Below, piece by piece: positions 53,052 to 62,502 of a DNA stretch of 64,000 bases. The stretch comes from Burkholderia sp. Bp9143. Its GTDB lineage: Bacteria; Pseudomonadota; Gammaproteobacteria; Burkholderiales; Burkholderiaceae. The position numbers and the translations under genes were made by a program. The stretch lies in assembly GCF_003853645.1 (NCBI RefSeq), contig NZ_QTPO01000007.1, forward strand, positions 1 through 64,000, given 5' to 3'. The notes below the pieces were generated by a model. The model did not search any database. It had not been told where the DNA came from and worked only from the letters and a program-made list of their open reading frames with translations. Each line of letters opens with the position of its first letter. Position 1 is the first letter of the stretch.

Positions 53052-53264
53052 TTACGCCTGCCGGGGCGTGTCGACCGGCGGCGTGCCGTCGCGGAATAGG
53101 GATTTCAGTTGCGTGCGCAGTTCGGCGCTGTCGGTGTGCTGGTGTACCGAGACCGCATGTTGTACGGCGGCTTCCAGCAGTTCGTTGTCGGAGTCGGCGG
53201 AAATCGCGACCGAGCAATTCATCGCGCTGGGGAACTCGCGGCAATCGATATAGCGGCGGGACAT
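53052..53264 (-). CDS. DUF1059 small protein
   Basis: A 70-aa protein of the DUF1059 family: MSRRYIDCREFPSAMNCSVAISADSD, then a helix-rich half with HAVSVHQHTDSAELRTQL. It has a conserved DCREF start and no signal peptide. Function unknown. A strong GAGGAG ribosome binding site is 7 bp before the ATG. Confidence 0.85.
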   Translation of the reverse strand: MSRRYIDCREFPSAMNCSVAISADSDNELLEAAVQHAVSVHQHTDSAELRTQLKSLFRDGTPPVDTPRQA

Positions 53265-53423
53265 GATGTTCTCCTCACGGGAAAGGAAACGGCGGGATTT
53301 GCATGATCGGCCGCGCGGCGCGTTCGCGAGGCCGATGAAAAAAGTATAGGCGGCGCGGCGGGGTTTCTCGCCGCCATGCGCACCGCACCACGTGCCGCGC
53401 CGGCGATGTCGACCGCCCGCCCG

Positions 53424-54329
53424 TCACGGCAGCGGCGCGAGCAACCGGCGCGCCGCTTCGACCACCCGTGCGGACAGCGACGCCATCGTCGGCGACTGCA
53501 CGGTCCACGCGTGCCAGTACAGCGCGATGTCGGTCGGATGCATGGGCGCGAGATCGACGAGCCCCTGCGCGTCGAGCGGCGCGCCGCCGATCAGCGGCTC
53601 CGGCACCATCGCGTAGCCGAGCCCGTGCCGCACCGCCGCGAAATGCGCGTGCGTGCCCGGCACGTAGTGGCACGGATACGCACCTTCGGGCAATCCGAAC
53701 TTCTCCTTCAGGAACGTGGACTGCAGCGTGTCGCGCCGCGAATACGCGACGACGGGCGCATGGCGCGCGCTCGTGCGGTTCAGGCCGCGCGGAAACCAGC
53801 GCACCGCGAACGCGGCGGCGGCGAGCAGCCGGTAGCGCATCGTGCCGAGCGGCGTCGCGACGCAGCCGCGCATCGGTTTCGGCTCGGTCGTCACGCAACC
53901 GACGGCCATCCCGCTTTCGAGCAGCGCGAACGTGTGGTCCTGGTCCTCGACGATCAGTTCGAACAGGATGCGCTCGCCCGCGAGCACCGACGTCAGCGCG
54001 GGCAGGAACCAGGTGCCGAGGCTGTCGGAGTTCAGCGCGATCGTGACCGAGATCGGCGATTCGCGCTCGGTTGCGAGCGTGCTTTGCAGGTCGGCCTGCA
54101 GCAGCGCGACGCGGCGCAGGTGCTGCAGCACGCGCTGTCCGGCCACCGTCGGCCGGCACGGCCGCGTGCGCAGCACGAGCGGTGTGCCGAGGCTCGCCTC
54201 CAGCGCGCGGACCCGCTGCGTGACGGCGGACGCGGTCACGTGCAGGCGCACGGCGGCCTGCTCGAAGCTGCCGGTGTCGGCGACGGCCAGCAGCGCGGCG
54301 GCCTGCTTCGGATCGATCGTCATCGACAT
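53424..54329 (-). CDS. LysR-family regulator ArgP-like
   Basis: A 301-aa LysR regulator of the ArgP (IciA) group. The N-terminus KQAAALLAVADTGSFEQAAVRLHVTASAVTQRVRALEASLGTPLVLR carries the HTH, and RPCRPTVAGQRVLQHLRR and the effector domain follow. ArgP homologues usually control an adjacent lysE/argO exporter, but none is present here; the divergent gene is a peroxiredoxin. Two in-frame ATGs (54329, 54323) are possible starts. Confidence 0.85.
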   Translation of the reverse strand: MSMTIDPKQAAALLAVADTGSFEQAAVRLHVTASAVTQRVRALEASLGTPLVLRTRPCRPTVAGQRVLQHLRRVALLQADLQSTLATERESPISVTIALNSDSLGTWFLPALTSVLAGERILFELIVEDQDHTFALLESGMAVGCVTTEPKPMRGCVATPLGTMRYRLLAAAAFAVRWFPRGLNRTSARHAPVVAYSRRDTLQSTFLKEKFGLPEGAYPCHYVPGTHAHFAAVRHGLGYAMVPEPLIGGAPLDAQGLVDLAPMHPTDIALYWHAWTVQSPTMASLSARVVEAARRLLAPLP

Positions 54330-54568
54330 GTCGACGCAATTCCTGTGAACGTAAGACGAGAGGCCGTAGTGTAAGGCAGCACGCGCCGCCGGCCCGACGC
54401 GGCCAATCGTCCCGCCGTCCACCGGCGGCGCGCGCATTTTGACCTACCCTATAGAAACGCGCGGCGCCCGACCGGTGCCAGGCCGGCTTGCCGCGCGCGG
54501 ACGATCGTGTGCCGCGCGGATGCCGCGGCGCGGGCGTCATGACGATTCCCATTTGACGGAGGACGAAC

Positions 54569-55222
54569 ATGTCGATTCGAATAGGCGAGGACGCGCCCGA
54601 TTTCACCGCGGAGACCACCGAGGGCACGATCCGTTTTCATGAATGGATCGGCGATCACTGGGCGATCCTGTTTTCCCATCCGAAGGATTTCACGCCGGTA
54701 TGCACGACCGAACTCGGCTACATGGCCGGGCTCAAGCCGGAATTCGACAAGCGCGACACGAAGATCATCGGGCTGTCGATCGATCCTGTCAGCGACCACC
54801 GGAAGTGGGTGGCGGACATCGCGGAAACGCAGGGCCATGCGGTCAACTATCCGCTGATCGGCGACGACGACCTGAAGGTCGCGAAGCTCTACGACATGAT
54901 CCATCCGAGCGCGAGCGGCGGCCCGCGCACCGCGGTCGACAACGCGACCGTGCGCTCGGTGTTCGTCATAGGGCCGGACAAGAAGGTCAAGGCGATGCTC
55001 GTCTATCCGATGAGCGCCGGCCGCAACTTCGACGAGGTGCTGCGCCTGCTCGACGCGCTGCAACTCAACGCGCGGCATACGGTGGCGACGCCGGTCAACT
55101 GGAGGCCCGGCGACGATGTCATTATTCCGACCTCGGTGTCGGACGATGCTGCGAAGCAAAAATATCCGCAGGGCTTCCGGACGCTGAAGCCGTACCTGCG
55201 GTTCGTGCCGCAGCCGCACTGA
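54569..55222 (+). CDS. 1-Cys (Prx6-type) peroxiredoxin
   Basis: A 217-aa peroxiredoxin. The peroxidatic Cys is in SHPKDFTPVCTTELGYMAG (about residue 49). The C-terminal domain has IIPTSVSDDAAKQKYPQGFRTLKPYLRFVPQ, typical of the Prx6 group with no resolving Cys in the same chain. It reduces peroxides in the cytoplasm. It is followed by the persulfide dioxygenase-rhodanese gene and a GST, suggesting a thiol/sulfur stress cluster. ATG follows ACGGAGGAC. Confidence 0.93.
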   Translation: MSIRIGEDAPDFTAETTEGTIRFHEWIGDHWAILFSHPKDFTPVCTTELGYMAGLKPEFDKRDTKIIGLSIDPVSDHRKWVADIAETQGHAVNYPLIGDDDLKVAKLYDMIHPSASGGPRTAVDNATVRSVFVIGPDKKVKAMLVYPMSAGRNFDEVLRLLDALQLNARHTVATPVNWRPGDDVIIPTSVSDDAAKQKYPQGFRTLKPYLRFVPQPH

Positions 55223-55247
55223 CGGCTCGGCCCGTACGCAACGGGGT

Positions 55248-55282
55248 GGCCCGCACGCCGGTGCGCCGGCGACGTGCGGGCC
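55248..55282. terminator. Hairpin between the peroxiredoxin and persulfide dioxygenase genes
   Basis: GGCCCGCACG and CGTGCGGGCC form a perfect 10-bp stem enclosing CCGG...CCGG. No T-run follows. It may attenuate or process a shared transcript rather than end it. Confidence 0.45.
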
Positions 55283-55332
55283 GAACAATCCGAACAACAG
55301 TAGGCATGAATACGCGACGGAGCGACTTCGCC

Positions 55333-56403
55333 ATGATCTTCCGGCAACTTTTCGACCCGCAATCGTCGACCTACACGTATCTGCTCGGCGACCGCGGATC
55401 GCGCGAAGCGCTGCTGATCGACCCGGTGTTCGAGCAGGTGCGCCGTGACGCGGCGCTGCTCGACGAACTCGGGCTGCGCCTCGTCGCGACGATCGATACG
55501 CACGTGCACGCCGATCACGTGACGGGCGCGTGGCTGCTGAAGCAGCGCACCGGCAGCACGATCGCGATTTCGGCCGCGAGCGGCGCGCAGGGCGCCGACC
55601 GCTACCTGAACGACGGCGATCGCTGCGCATTCGGCAGCCGTTACCTGACCGTGCGCGCGACGCCGGGGCATACGAACGGCTGCATCAGCCTCGTGCTCGA
55701 CGACGAATCGATGGCGTTCACCGGCGACTGCCTGCTGATTCGCGGCACCGGCCGCACCGATTTCCAGCAGGGCGACCCGCGGGCGCTGTATCGCGCGGTC
55801 CACGGCCGGCTCTTCACGCTGCCGGCCGCGTGCCTGCTGTATCCCGCGCACGACTATCGCGGGCTGACGGTGACGAGCGTCGGCGAGGAACGGCGTTTCA
55901 ATCCGCGCCTCGGCGGCGATCTCAGCGAAGACGATTTCGCGGGCTACATGCGCAACCTCGGGCTCGCGCATCCGCGCCAGATCGACGTCGCGGTGCCCGC
56001 GAACCTGCAGTGCGGCGTCGCCGCGAACGCGCCCGACGTGCAGGCGGTGCCCGACTGGGCGCCGCTCGTCTATACGTTCGCCGGATTCTGGGAAATCGAT
56101 CCGCAGTGGCTCGAGGATCACCTGCCGGCGGTGCAGGTGGTCGACGTGCGCGAGCCGGACGAATTCACTGGCCCCCTCGGCCACCTGCCCGGCGCGACGC
56201 CGATTCCGCTCGGCGAACTGGCCGCGCGCACCGGCGAGCTCGCGCGCGACCGGCCGATCGTGACCGTGTGCCGCGCGGGCGGCCGCTCCGCGCAGGCGAC
56301 CGTGATCCTGAAGAAGGCCGGTTTCGACGCAGTCGCGAACCTCGGGGGCGGGATGCTGCGCTGGCGGGGCGAAGGCCGCGTCGTGATGGACGGCCGATCG
56401 TAG
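55333..56403 (+). CDS. Persulfide dioxygenase-rhodanese fusion
   Basis: About 356 aa. The N-terminal metallo-beta-lactamase domain (1-240) is of the ETHE1 type, with THVHADH, GHTNGC and CLLIRGTGRTDFQQG, and a mononuclear iron site expected. The C-terminal rhodanese domain (about 255-356) has the active-site loop CRAGGRSAQA. The fusion matches the bacterial PRF enzymes described from Burkholderia that oxidise glutathione persulfide and transfer sulfur to sulfite. The start MIFRQLF at 55333 follows GGAG; ATG at 55306 would add nine residues. Confidence 0.92.
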   Translation: MIFRQLFDPQSSTYTYLLGDRGSREALLIDPVFEQVRRDAALLDELGLRLVATIDTHVHADHVTGAWLLKQRTGSTIAISAASGAQGADRYLNDGDRCAFGSRYLTVRATPGHTNGCISLVLDDESMAFTGDCLLIRGTGRTDFQQGDPRALYRAVHGRLFTLPAACLLYPAHDYRGLTVTSVGEERRFNPRLGGDLSEDDFAGYMRNLGLAHPRQIDVAVPANLQCGVAANAPDVQAVPDWAPLVYTFAGFWEIDPQWLEDHLPAVQVVDVREPDEFTGPLGHLPGATPIPLGELAARTGELARDRPIVTVCRAGGRSAQATVILKKAGFDAVANLGGGMLRWRGEGRVVMDGRS

Positions 56404-56527
56404 CGGCGCGTTCGCGCGCAAAAAATTTATCGGACGGATGTCGAATCGGCCCGATGCCGTTCGTCGTCAAGGCATCCGATCACGTGGCGCTGCATGATGC
56501 GGCGCCGAAACCCCGAGAGACCCCGCG

Positions 56528-57187
56528 ATGACGCCGACGCTATACGCCCATCCCTTTTCGTCCTACTGCCAGAAGGTGCTGACCGCGCTGTACGAGAACG
56601 GCACGCCGTTCGACTATCGCGTGCTCGCGCACGACGATCCGAAGCCGATGCAGGAATTGGCCGCGCTGTGGCCGATGAAGCGCTTCCCGGTGCTCGTCGA
56701 CGCGGGCCGCACCGTGATCGAGGCGACGATCATCGTCGAGTACCTCGGCCTCTATCACCCGGGCCCCGTGCGGCTGGTGCCCGACGACCCGCGCGCGGCG
56801 CTGGAGGTGCGGATGATGGATCGTTTCTTCGACAACTATGTATCGACGCCGCAGCAGAAGGTCGTGTTCGATGCGCTGCGGCCGGCGCACGAGCGCGATG
56901 CGCGCGGCGTCGCCGATGCGCGCGCGATGCTCGAAACGTCATACGCGTGGCTGGACCAGAAGATGGCCGATCGCGAGTGGGCGGCCGGCGACCGCTTCAG
57001 CCTCGCCGACTGCGGCGCGGCGCCGTTCCTGTTCTACGCGGACTGGACGCACCGGATCGATCCGTCGTTCGCGAACGTGATCGCGTATCGCAAGCGGCTG
57101 CTTGCGCGGCCGTCGTTTGCGCGTGCGGTCGATGAAGCGCGGCCGTATCGTTCGTTCTTCCCGCTCGGCGCGCCCGATCGCGACTGA
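56528..57187 (+). CDS. Glutathione S-transferase family protein
   Basis: A 219-aa GST. The N-terminal thioredoxin-like domain has HPFSSYCQKVLTALYENG (Cys near the GSH site) and RFPVLVDAGRTVIEATIIVEYL with the cis-Pro and Glu that bind glutathione. The C-terminal helical domain has WAAGDRFSLADCGAAPFLFY, the capping box. The substrate is unknown. It follows the persulfide enzymes on the same strand and may share thiol detoxification. Confidence 0.9.
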   Translation: MTPTLYAHPFSSYCQKVLTALYENGTPFDYRVLAHDDPKPMQELAALWPMKRFPVLVDAGRTVIEATIIVEYLGLYHPGPVRLVPDDPRAALEVRMMDRFFDNYVSTPQQKVVFDALRPAHERDARGVADARAMLETSYAWLDQKMADREWAAGDRFSLADCGAAPFLFYADWTHRIDPSFANVIAYRKRLLARPSFARAVDEARPYRSFFPLGAPDRD

Positions 57188-57323
57188 CGTGCGCGGCCGC
57201 GGTTGCCGCAACGGCGACGACCTGGACGGCGGCGCGCGCAGGGCGCGAGGCCGCCGCGCAGGGCCGGCAGCGCGTGCCTGGACGTCGTGGTGACAGCAGC
57301 GGATGCATCACGGCGCCGTCCCG

Positions 57324-58019
57324 TTACATCGTCGTATGCTTGACCGACCGCGCGAGCGTCAGCAGTTCGTCGAACTGCGTGATCAGCTCGAAGCACAGCA
57401 GGAACGCGAGCGTATAGGCTGGCGCGGGGAAGCGCCGAATCGCCTCCAGCACCTGCGGCGCGAAGCGCGATCGAATCGCATCGCGCGTCAGCAGCCACGC
57501 GATCGCGATGCCGATAGCGGCACCGGCGATCAGATCGGTCGGGTAGTGATAGCCGAGATACGCGCGCGGCACGCAGATGAACACGACCGCATACAGCAGC
57601 GCGAGCACGCCGGCACGGCGCGCGATGATGAAGATGCCCGTCGCGATCGCCATCCACAGCATCGCGTGATCGCTCGGAAACGAACTCCAGGCCTGCAGCG
57701 TGGCCGCCCGCAGTTCCTCGGACGGGAAGTGCAGGTGCAGGTCGGGGTTGTAGATCGGCCGCACGCGGAACGGCAGGACTTTCGCGAGCAACCGGCCGAA
57801 CGCGAGCGCGACGAGCCCGCTCGTGACCGTCGCGATGATCAGCTCGCGTTGCCGTTCGCGTTCCGGTCCCGGCTGGAACCACAGCCAGCACAGCACGGGG
57901 ATGAGGATGAAGCCCTTGAACGTATAGAGGCCGGCGATCACGCGGATCGCGTGGTTCATTAGCGGTCCGAACGTGATGTGGGTGAGGAAGATCTGGATCG
58001 TGGTGTCGAAATTGTTCAT
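57324..58019 (-). CDS. PAP2-family membrane phosphatase
   Basis: A 231-aa protein with about six membrane helices. The three PAP2 motifs are present: KVLPFRVRP (C1), SFPSDHA (C2, Asp for the usual Gly) and RAYLGYHYPTDLIAG (C3). It likely dephosphorylates undecaprenyl diphosphate or a lipid phosphate at the periplasmic face. The start MNNFDTT at 58019 is chosen at the first hydrophobic segment; the Shine-Dalgarno is weak. Confidence 0.9.
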   Translation of the reverse strand: MNNFDTTIQIFLTHITFGPLMNHAIRVIAGLYTFKGFILIPVLCWLWFQPGPERERQRELIIATVTSGLVALAFGRLLAKVLPFRVRPIYNPDLHLHFPSEELRAATLQAWSSFPSDHAMLWMAIATGIFIIARRAGVLALLYAVVFICVPRAYLGYHYPTDLIAGAAIGIAIAWLLTRDAIRSRFAPQVLEAIRRFPAPAYTLAFLLCFELITQFDELLTLARSVKHTTM

Positions 58020-58448
58020 GTTCTGGGACCCCGGCGGACACGCAGCACATGACATGCGGCCGGCAAGGATCAGGAAGCGCGCTCGCACCGGAGCGCAATG
58101 GGGGGCAAGTATGTCACCGGTAATTTCGAAGAAAATGGGAAAAAATACCGGGAATCCCCTGAGAAAACGCGATGTTCCGATGGGGCCGGATTGGAGAGGG
58201 CCGCGCGGTGCGGTCGAGTCGAATCCTCTGACGGTTGCATGCGGACCCTTCCGCGCCGGCGAAAAATAATCGGTTGAACCGGGCAATTCGGTGAGCCATC
58301 GCGGACCTTGCATCGGATGACCGAATGCGCGCCGCGTCTCGCACGGATCTGCCGCGCCGCGCCGGGCCGCGCAGCACCGAACGAAAACAAAAAGAAAAGG
58401 CGTGCAAGCCCTGTGAGCCTGCACGCCTCGTATGCGCGATGTCGAAAA
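58020..58448. other. Intergenic region between the PAP2 and MFS genes
   Basis: About 430 bp without a supportable gene. It includes an A-rich stretch (58130-58150) that may be the PAP2 promoter area. An intrinsic terminator for the MFS gene lies at 58383-58428 (minus strand). Confidence 0.6.
58383..58428 (-). terminator. Rho-independent terminator of the MFS gene
   Basis: On the minus strand AGGCGTGCA and TGCACGCCT pair around a 13-nt loop, followed by TTTCTTTTTG. It is about 21 bp after the MFS stop codon. Confidence 0.92.
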
Positions 58449-59681
58449 TTACCGACGCCACATGCGCACGGCCAGCGCCGCCAGCGACGTCGTCACCGCC
58501 AGCACGATCACCGCATTCCAGCCCAGTTGCGCGAGCAACGCACTGCCGAGCGCGGCACCGGCCGCCATCCCGATGAACATGCCGACGAACAGCACCGCGT
58601 TGAGCCGGCTACGTGACGCGGGATCGATCCGGTAGACGATCGCCTGGTGCGCGATCAGCGTGGCCTGCACGCCGAGATCGAAGCCGATCGTCGCGGCGGC
58701 GAGCAGCGCGAGCTGCGCATGCGGCGTCAGCAGCGGTGCGGCGGCCATCGCGGCGAACGACACCGTCGCGATCCCGATGCCGATGCGCGTGACACGCTCG
58801 GGACCGTGGTGATCGGCCATGCGTCCGGCGATGGGCGCGGCCAGTGCGCCGGCAGCGCCTGCGAGGCCGAATGCGCCGGCGGCCGCGCTGCCGAGGTGGA
58901 ACGGCGCGCCGTGCAGCATCACCGCGAGCGTCGACCAGAATGCGCTGAACCCGACGGCGAGCAGCCCTTGCGCGAGTGCGGCGCGGCGCAGCGCGGGATG
59001 ACGGCGCCACAGTTCGCCGAGCGACCCGATCAGCGCGCGATACGACAGCTGCGTGGTCGGCTCGAAGCGCGGCAGCCCGCGTGCGGCCACGACGCCGATC
59101 GCGGCGACGCTGGCGGCCGCGAGCGCGAACATCGCGCGCCAGCCGGCCGTTTCCGCCACGAAGCCGGCGACGACGCGCGACAGCAGGATGCCGAGCAGCA
59201 GCCCCGTCATCACCGTGCCGACAATGCGGCCGCGATGCGTGTCGTGCGCGAGTGTTGCGGCGGCGGGCACGACGTCCTGCGCCATGGTCGCGGTCAGGCC
59301 GATCGCGAAGCTCGCGGCCAGCAGCAGCCCGAGCGACGGCGCGACCGCCGCGAGCAGCAGCGCGGCCACCAGTGCGGCGGCTTTCGTCACGATCACGCGG
59401 CGCCGGTCGAAGCGGTCGCCGAGCGGCGCGAGCAGCAGGATGCCGAGCGCATAGCCGAGCTGCGTGAGCGTCGGCACGAAGCCGATCGCGCGCGCCGACG
59501 CGCCGAGATCGGGGCCGAGCGCGGCGAGCATCGGCTGCGCATAGTAGAGCGGCGCGACGCCGAGACCGGCCGCCGCGGCGAGCAGCAGCACGAGCCGGCG
59601 ATCGGGCATCGAGGAGGCAGCCGCGTGGGCCGGTGCATGGGCCGCGCGGGGCGCGGCGTCGAGACGGGTCGGGGTGGACAT
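58449..59681 (-). CDS. MFS transporter (drug/metabolite efflux type)
   Basis: A 410-aa major facilitator with 12 predicted helices. The inter-helix 2-3 motif A reads LLAPLGDRFDRRRVIVTKA, and LLAVGFSAFWSTLAVM lies in the second half. The fold and length fit the DHA1/YnfM-like efflux group. It is divergent from the LysR gene at 59782, which probably controls it. ATG at 59690 is an alternative start. Confidence 0.88.
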   Translation of the reverse strand: MSTPTRLDAAPRAAHAPAHAAASSMPDRRLVLLLAAAAGLGVAPLYYAQPMLAALGPDLGASARAIGFVPTLTQLGYALGILLLAPLGDRFDRRRVIVTKAAALVAALLLAAVAPSLGLLLAASFAIGLTATMAQDVVPAAATLAHDTHRGRIVGTVMTGLLLGILLSRVVAGFVAETAGWRAMFALAAASVAAIGVVAARGLPRFEPTTQLSYRALIGSLGELWRRHPALRRAALAQGLLAVGFSAFWSTLAVMLHGAPFHLGSAAAGAFGLAGAAGALAAPIAGRMADHHGPERVTRIGIGIATVSFAAMAAAPLLTPHAQLALLAAATIGFDLGVQATLIAHQAIVYRIDPASRSRLNAVLFVGMFIGMAAGAALGSALLAQLGWNAVIVLAVTTSLAALAVRMWRR

Positions 59682-59781
59682 CGCGTGCATCCTTGTTCGG
59701 GTATTGGATGGACGCGAGTGTGCCGACCGGCGGCCGGCCGTGGTAGTGCCGCCCGGTGCAGATTTGTTATACGCTTGGCGA

Positions 59782-60765
59782 ATGACCGATGAAATCTCCA
59801 CTTCGCCCGCTGCTGGCGGCTCTCCACGCGTTCAGACGGTGCCTGTCGATGGTGCCGGCTACCGTTTCGAGTTGATGGAAACCTTCGTACGCATAGTCGA
59901 GGCCGGCAGCCTGTCGGCCGCCGCCGCGCAACTGCATACGACGCAGCCGACCATCAGCCGGCGGCTGCAGACGCTCGAACGCTCGCTCGGGATGCGGCTG
60001 CTGCAGCGGACGACGCATGCGATGCGGCTGACCGTCGACGGCGAGCGCTGCTTCACGCGCGCGAAGGAGTTGCTGGCGAACTGGGCGGCGTTCGAGGCCG
60101 ACCTGCGCGGCGCGCAGGAGGAGCCCGACGGCCTGTTGCGCGTCGCGGTCCCGCATGCGTTCGGGCAGGAGCGCTTCGTCGCGCCGCTTGCGCAGTTCCT
60201 GCGCGACTATCCGCGCGTATCGGTGGAATGGTTGCTGCAGGACGAAGTGCGCGATTTCGTCGGCAGCGGAATCGACTGCGCGATCCAGGTCGGCGAGCCG
60301 ACCGATCCGTCCGTCGTCGCGATCCGGTTGACCAAGGTGCCGCGCTTCGTGGTGGCTGCGCCGTCCGTGCTGAACGGCGCCGACGTGCCCGCCGATCCCG
60401 ACGCGCTCGCCGCGTTGCCGTGGCTTGCGCTGCGCACGTACTACCGGACCGAGCTGACGCTGACGCACGTCGTCACGGGCGACACGCGGCGCATCGCGAT
60501 TCGTCCGCGCATCACGACCGCGAATCTCTACGCGCTGCGCAGCGCGGCGCTGCTCGGCGTCGGCGCGTGCGTTGGTTCGTCGTGGATGCTGGCGGATCAT
60601 CTCGCGCGTGGCGAACTCGTGCATCTCGCGCCCGACTGGCAAGCCGCGCCGTTGCCGGTCTACCTGACCTACCCGCACGCGCAGTTCTATCCGTCGCGGC
60701 TCGTGCGCTTCGTCGCGATGATGCGCGAGGCCGTGCCGCCGCTCGTCGAGGGGCGCGACACGTAG
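59782..60765 (+). CDS. LysR-family regulator
   Basis: A 327-aa LysR protein. A 30-residue N-terminal extension precedes the HTH (METFVRIVEAGSLSAAAAQLHTTQPTISRRLQTLERSLG), followed by the effector domain with GLLRVAVPHAFGQERFVAPL. It belongs to the CrgA/AphB-like group. It is divergent from the MFS transporter across about 100 bp, the normal arrangement for a LysR regulator and its target. ATG at 59782 may be too early; ATG at 59875 (MMETF-like) would remove the extension. Confidence 0.88.
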   Translation: MTDEISTSPAAGGSPRVQTVPVDGAGYRFELMETFVRIVEAGSLSAAAAQLHTTQPTISRRLQTLERSLGMRLLQRTTHAMRLTVDGERCFTRAKELLANWAAFEADLRGAQEEPDGLLRVAVPHAFGQERFVAPLAQFLRDYPRVSVEWLLQDEVRDFVGSGIDCAIQVGEPTDPSVVAIRLTKVPRFVVAAPSVLNGADVPADPDALAALPWLALRTYYRTELTLTHVVTGDTRRIAIRPRITTANLYALRSAALLGVGACVGSSWMLADHLARGELVHLAPDWQAAPLPVYLTYPHAQFYPSRLVRFVAMMREAVPPLVEGRDT

Positions 60766-60783
60766 GCGCCGTCGCGCGCGCCG

Positions 60784-61422
60784 TCAGCCGCGCCGGATGC
60801 CTTCGGGCAGCGCGCTGATGCGGCGCACTTCGGGCGAGTCGAGCCACGCGCGGGACGTCGCGCAGTCGACGAACATGTCGGTCGCATCCTCGCCCCAGAA
60901 CAGGTCGCCGTCGAGTTCGAAGGTCGGCACGCCGAACACGCCGTGCGCGATCGCGTCGTCGGTGTTCGCGCGCAAGGCATCCTTCACCGGTTGCGCGTCG
61001 ACGGCCGTCACGCCTTCGGGAAAGCCGACCGCCTCGCACAGCGCGGCGAAGCCCTCTGGCGTCGATACGTCCTGGCCGTCGCGCCAGATGTGCCGGAAGA
61101 TCCGCCGGATCGCATCGGGCGTGTTGCCCATCGCGATCGCGAGACGCAGCGGCCGGATCGGGTTGAACGGATGCGCGGGCGGCATCCGGAATGGAATGCC
61201 GAGCTTGTCGGCCCGGTATTGCGCGTGGCGATAGGTAAAGATGCGCTTTGCCGCGATCTCGGCCGGCGCTTTCTGGCCCCAGTGGGTGAGCAGCGCACCG
61301 AGCACGATCGGTTTCGGCTCGTAGGCGGCGGCGGGCGGCAATTGGTCGAACCGTTCCTGCTGCAGGTACGCGAACGGCGAAACGAAATCGAAATACCAGG
61401 TGGCGGTGCGCGGGGCGTTCAT
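60784..61422 (-). CDS. DsbA-family 2-hydroxychromene-2-carboxylate isomerase-like protein
   Basis: A 212-aa DsbA-fold (kappa-GST-like) protein. WYFDFVSPFAYLQ at the N-terminus has the conserved Ser of the isomerase group in place of CxxC. The helical insert and GVFGVPTFELDGDLFWGEDATDMF complete the fold. Such enzymes isomerise hydroxychromene carboxylates in naphthalene degradation, but many members have no assigned substrate. It has its own leader. Confidence 0.88.
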   Translation of the reverse strand: MNAPRTATWYFDFVSPFAYLQQERFDQLPPAAAYEPKPIVLGALLTHWGQKAPAEIAAKRIFTYRHAQYRADKLGIPFRMPPAHPFNPIRPLRLAIAMGNTPDAIRRIFRHIWRDGQDVSTPEGFAALCEAVGFPEGVTAVDAQPVKDALRANTDDAIAHGVFGVPTFELDGDLFWGEDATDMFVDCATSRAWLDSPEVRRISALPEGIRRG

Positions 61423-61557
61423 CGTGGGGTTCCCTTGTGCGTGTCCGGACGGCAGTGGCATGTGCCGCGCCGGCGGGCGGCGCGCTGCATGCGTCGACGG
61501 CCAGTGTCGCATGCGGCCGCCTTTTGCGCTGTCGCAGCGCCGGACGCGCGTGGCCGG

Positions 61558-62379
61558 CTAAGGCTGCGCGGTGTCGTCCGGCGCCGCCGCGAACCGCGCG
61601 AGGCTGTCGCGCACGGCCTGCGCGTCGTAGCGCGCGCCTGCGCCACCGAGCGCGACGGTCGCCTTCTGCGCGAGCGGCAACAGCATCGCGAGCGCCGCGG
61701 CCATGGCCGGCGCGGCGGCAAGCCGCGATATCGGGCCCGACACCGTCAGCGCGCCGACGCAGTCGCCGGCCGCGCCGAACACCGGCACGGATGCCGACGC
61801 CGTCTCCGGGTCGCGCTCGCCGTACGACGCGGCCCACAACTGTTCGCGCACGTCGTCCCACCGTGCATCGTGCGGATCGGTGAACGCGAGCAGCACTTTC
61901 CCGGACGCCCCCTGGCGAACCGGAAACTCCTCGCCGACCCGGATCGACACACGCACCGTGCGCGCGGGTTCGACGCGGTAGAGCACCGAGCGCATGTCGC
62001 CATGGCGCACGTAGAACGATGCCGTTTCGCCGAGTTCGCGGCTCAGCGTCTCGAGCAACGGTTCGACGACCGGGCCGACCCGGAACGAGCGCTGATACAG
62101 CGCGGCGAGCCGCAACGGCTCGTGTCCGACCGCGTACTGGCCATCGTCGAGCTTGCGCATGAAGCCGCCGTGCTCGAGCGCGGCGAGTAGGCGCAGGATC
62201 GTGCTCTTGTACAGGCCGGTGCGGCGCGACAGCTCCGCGAGCGACAGCCGGTCGTCGGTTTGCCCGAAAGCGTGGAGGATCGCGAACGCGCGATCGAGGA
62301 CGGCGACGCCGCTGGAGGTTTCGGCCGACGAATCGGGCGCTTCGTCGGTGTGATCTGCGGGAGTCGGGGTCGGGGGCAC
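61558..62379 (-). CDS. IclR-family transcriptional regulator
   Basis: About 273 aa. The winged helix (SGVAVLDRAFAILHAFGQ...LSLAELSRRTGLYKSTILRLLAALEHGGF) is followed by the effector domain with VRQGASGKVLLAF and VGALTVSGPISRL. The start is GTG at 62379, chosen because AAGGAA lies 9 bp upstream; a TTG at 62439 is also in frame but would put the operator inside the coding region. It is divergent from the HMG-CoA-lyase gene across three 17-bp palindromic sites. Confidence 0.9.
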   Translation of the reverse strand: MPPTPTPADHTDEAPDSSAETSSGVAVLDRAFAILHAFGQTDDRLSLAELSRRTGLYKSTILRLLAALEHGGFMRKLDDGQYAVGHEPLRLAALYQRSFRVGPVVEPLLETLSRELGETASFYVRHGDMRSVLYRVEPARTVRVSIRVGEEFPVRQGASGKVLLAFTDPHDARWDDVREQLWAASYGERDPETASASVPVFGAAGDCVGALTVSGPISRLAAAPAMAAALAMLLPLAQKATVALGGAGARYDAQAVRDSLARFAAAPDDTAQP

Positions 62380-62418
62380 GGCTTGCGGTTCCTTGGCTGA
62401 CGGTCGATCGACTATAGC

Positions 62419-62435
62419 GTTCTGTCTGATAGAAC
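62419..62435. promoter_or_regulatory. IclR-type operator 1, GTTCTGTCTGATAGAAC
   Basis: A 17-bp palindromic site located 40 bp before the regulator start. It shares GTTC-N9-GAAC with the two sites at 62503 and 62523. This suggests autorepression. Confidence 0.75.
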
Positions 62436-62502
62436 TCAAGTTCCAAAAAATCGCAATTTCACGGGTATACCCCGCTTACAGCCGATTCGGCACACCTCTA
62501 AA

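Noticed and set aside
58290..58306. GGTGAGCCATCGCGGAC resembling an array unit
   Set aside because: It is a single copy with mismatches in the CGGGA end and no neighbours at 23 bp; chance is likely.
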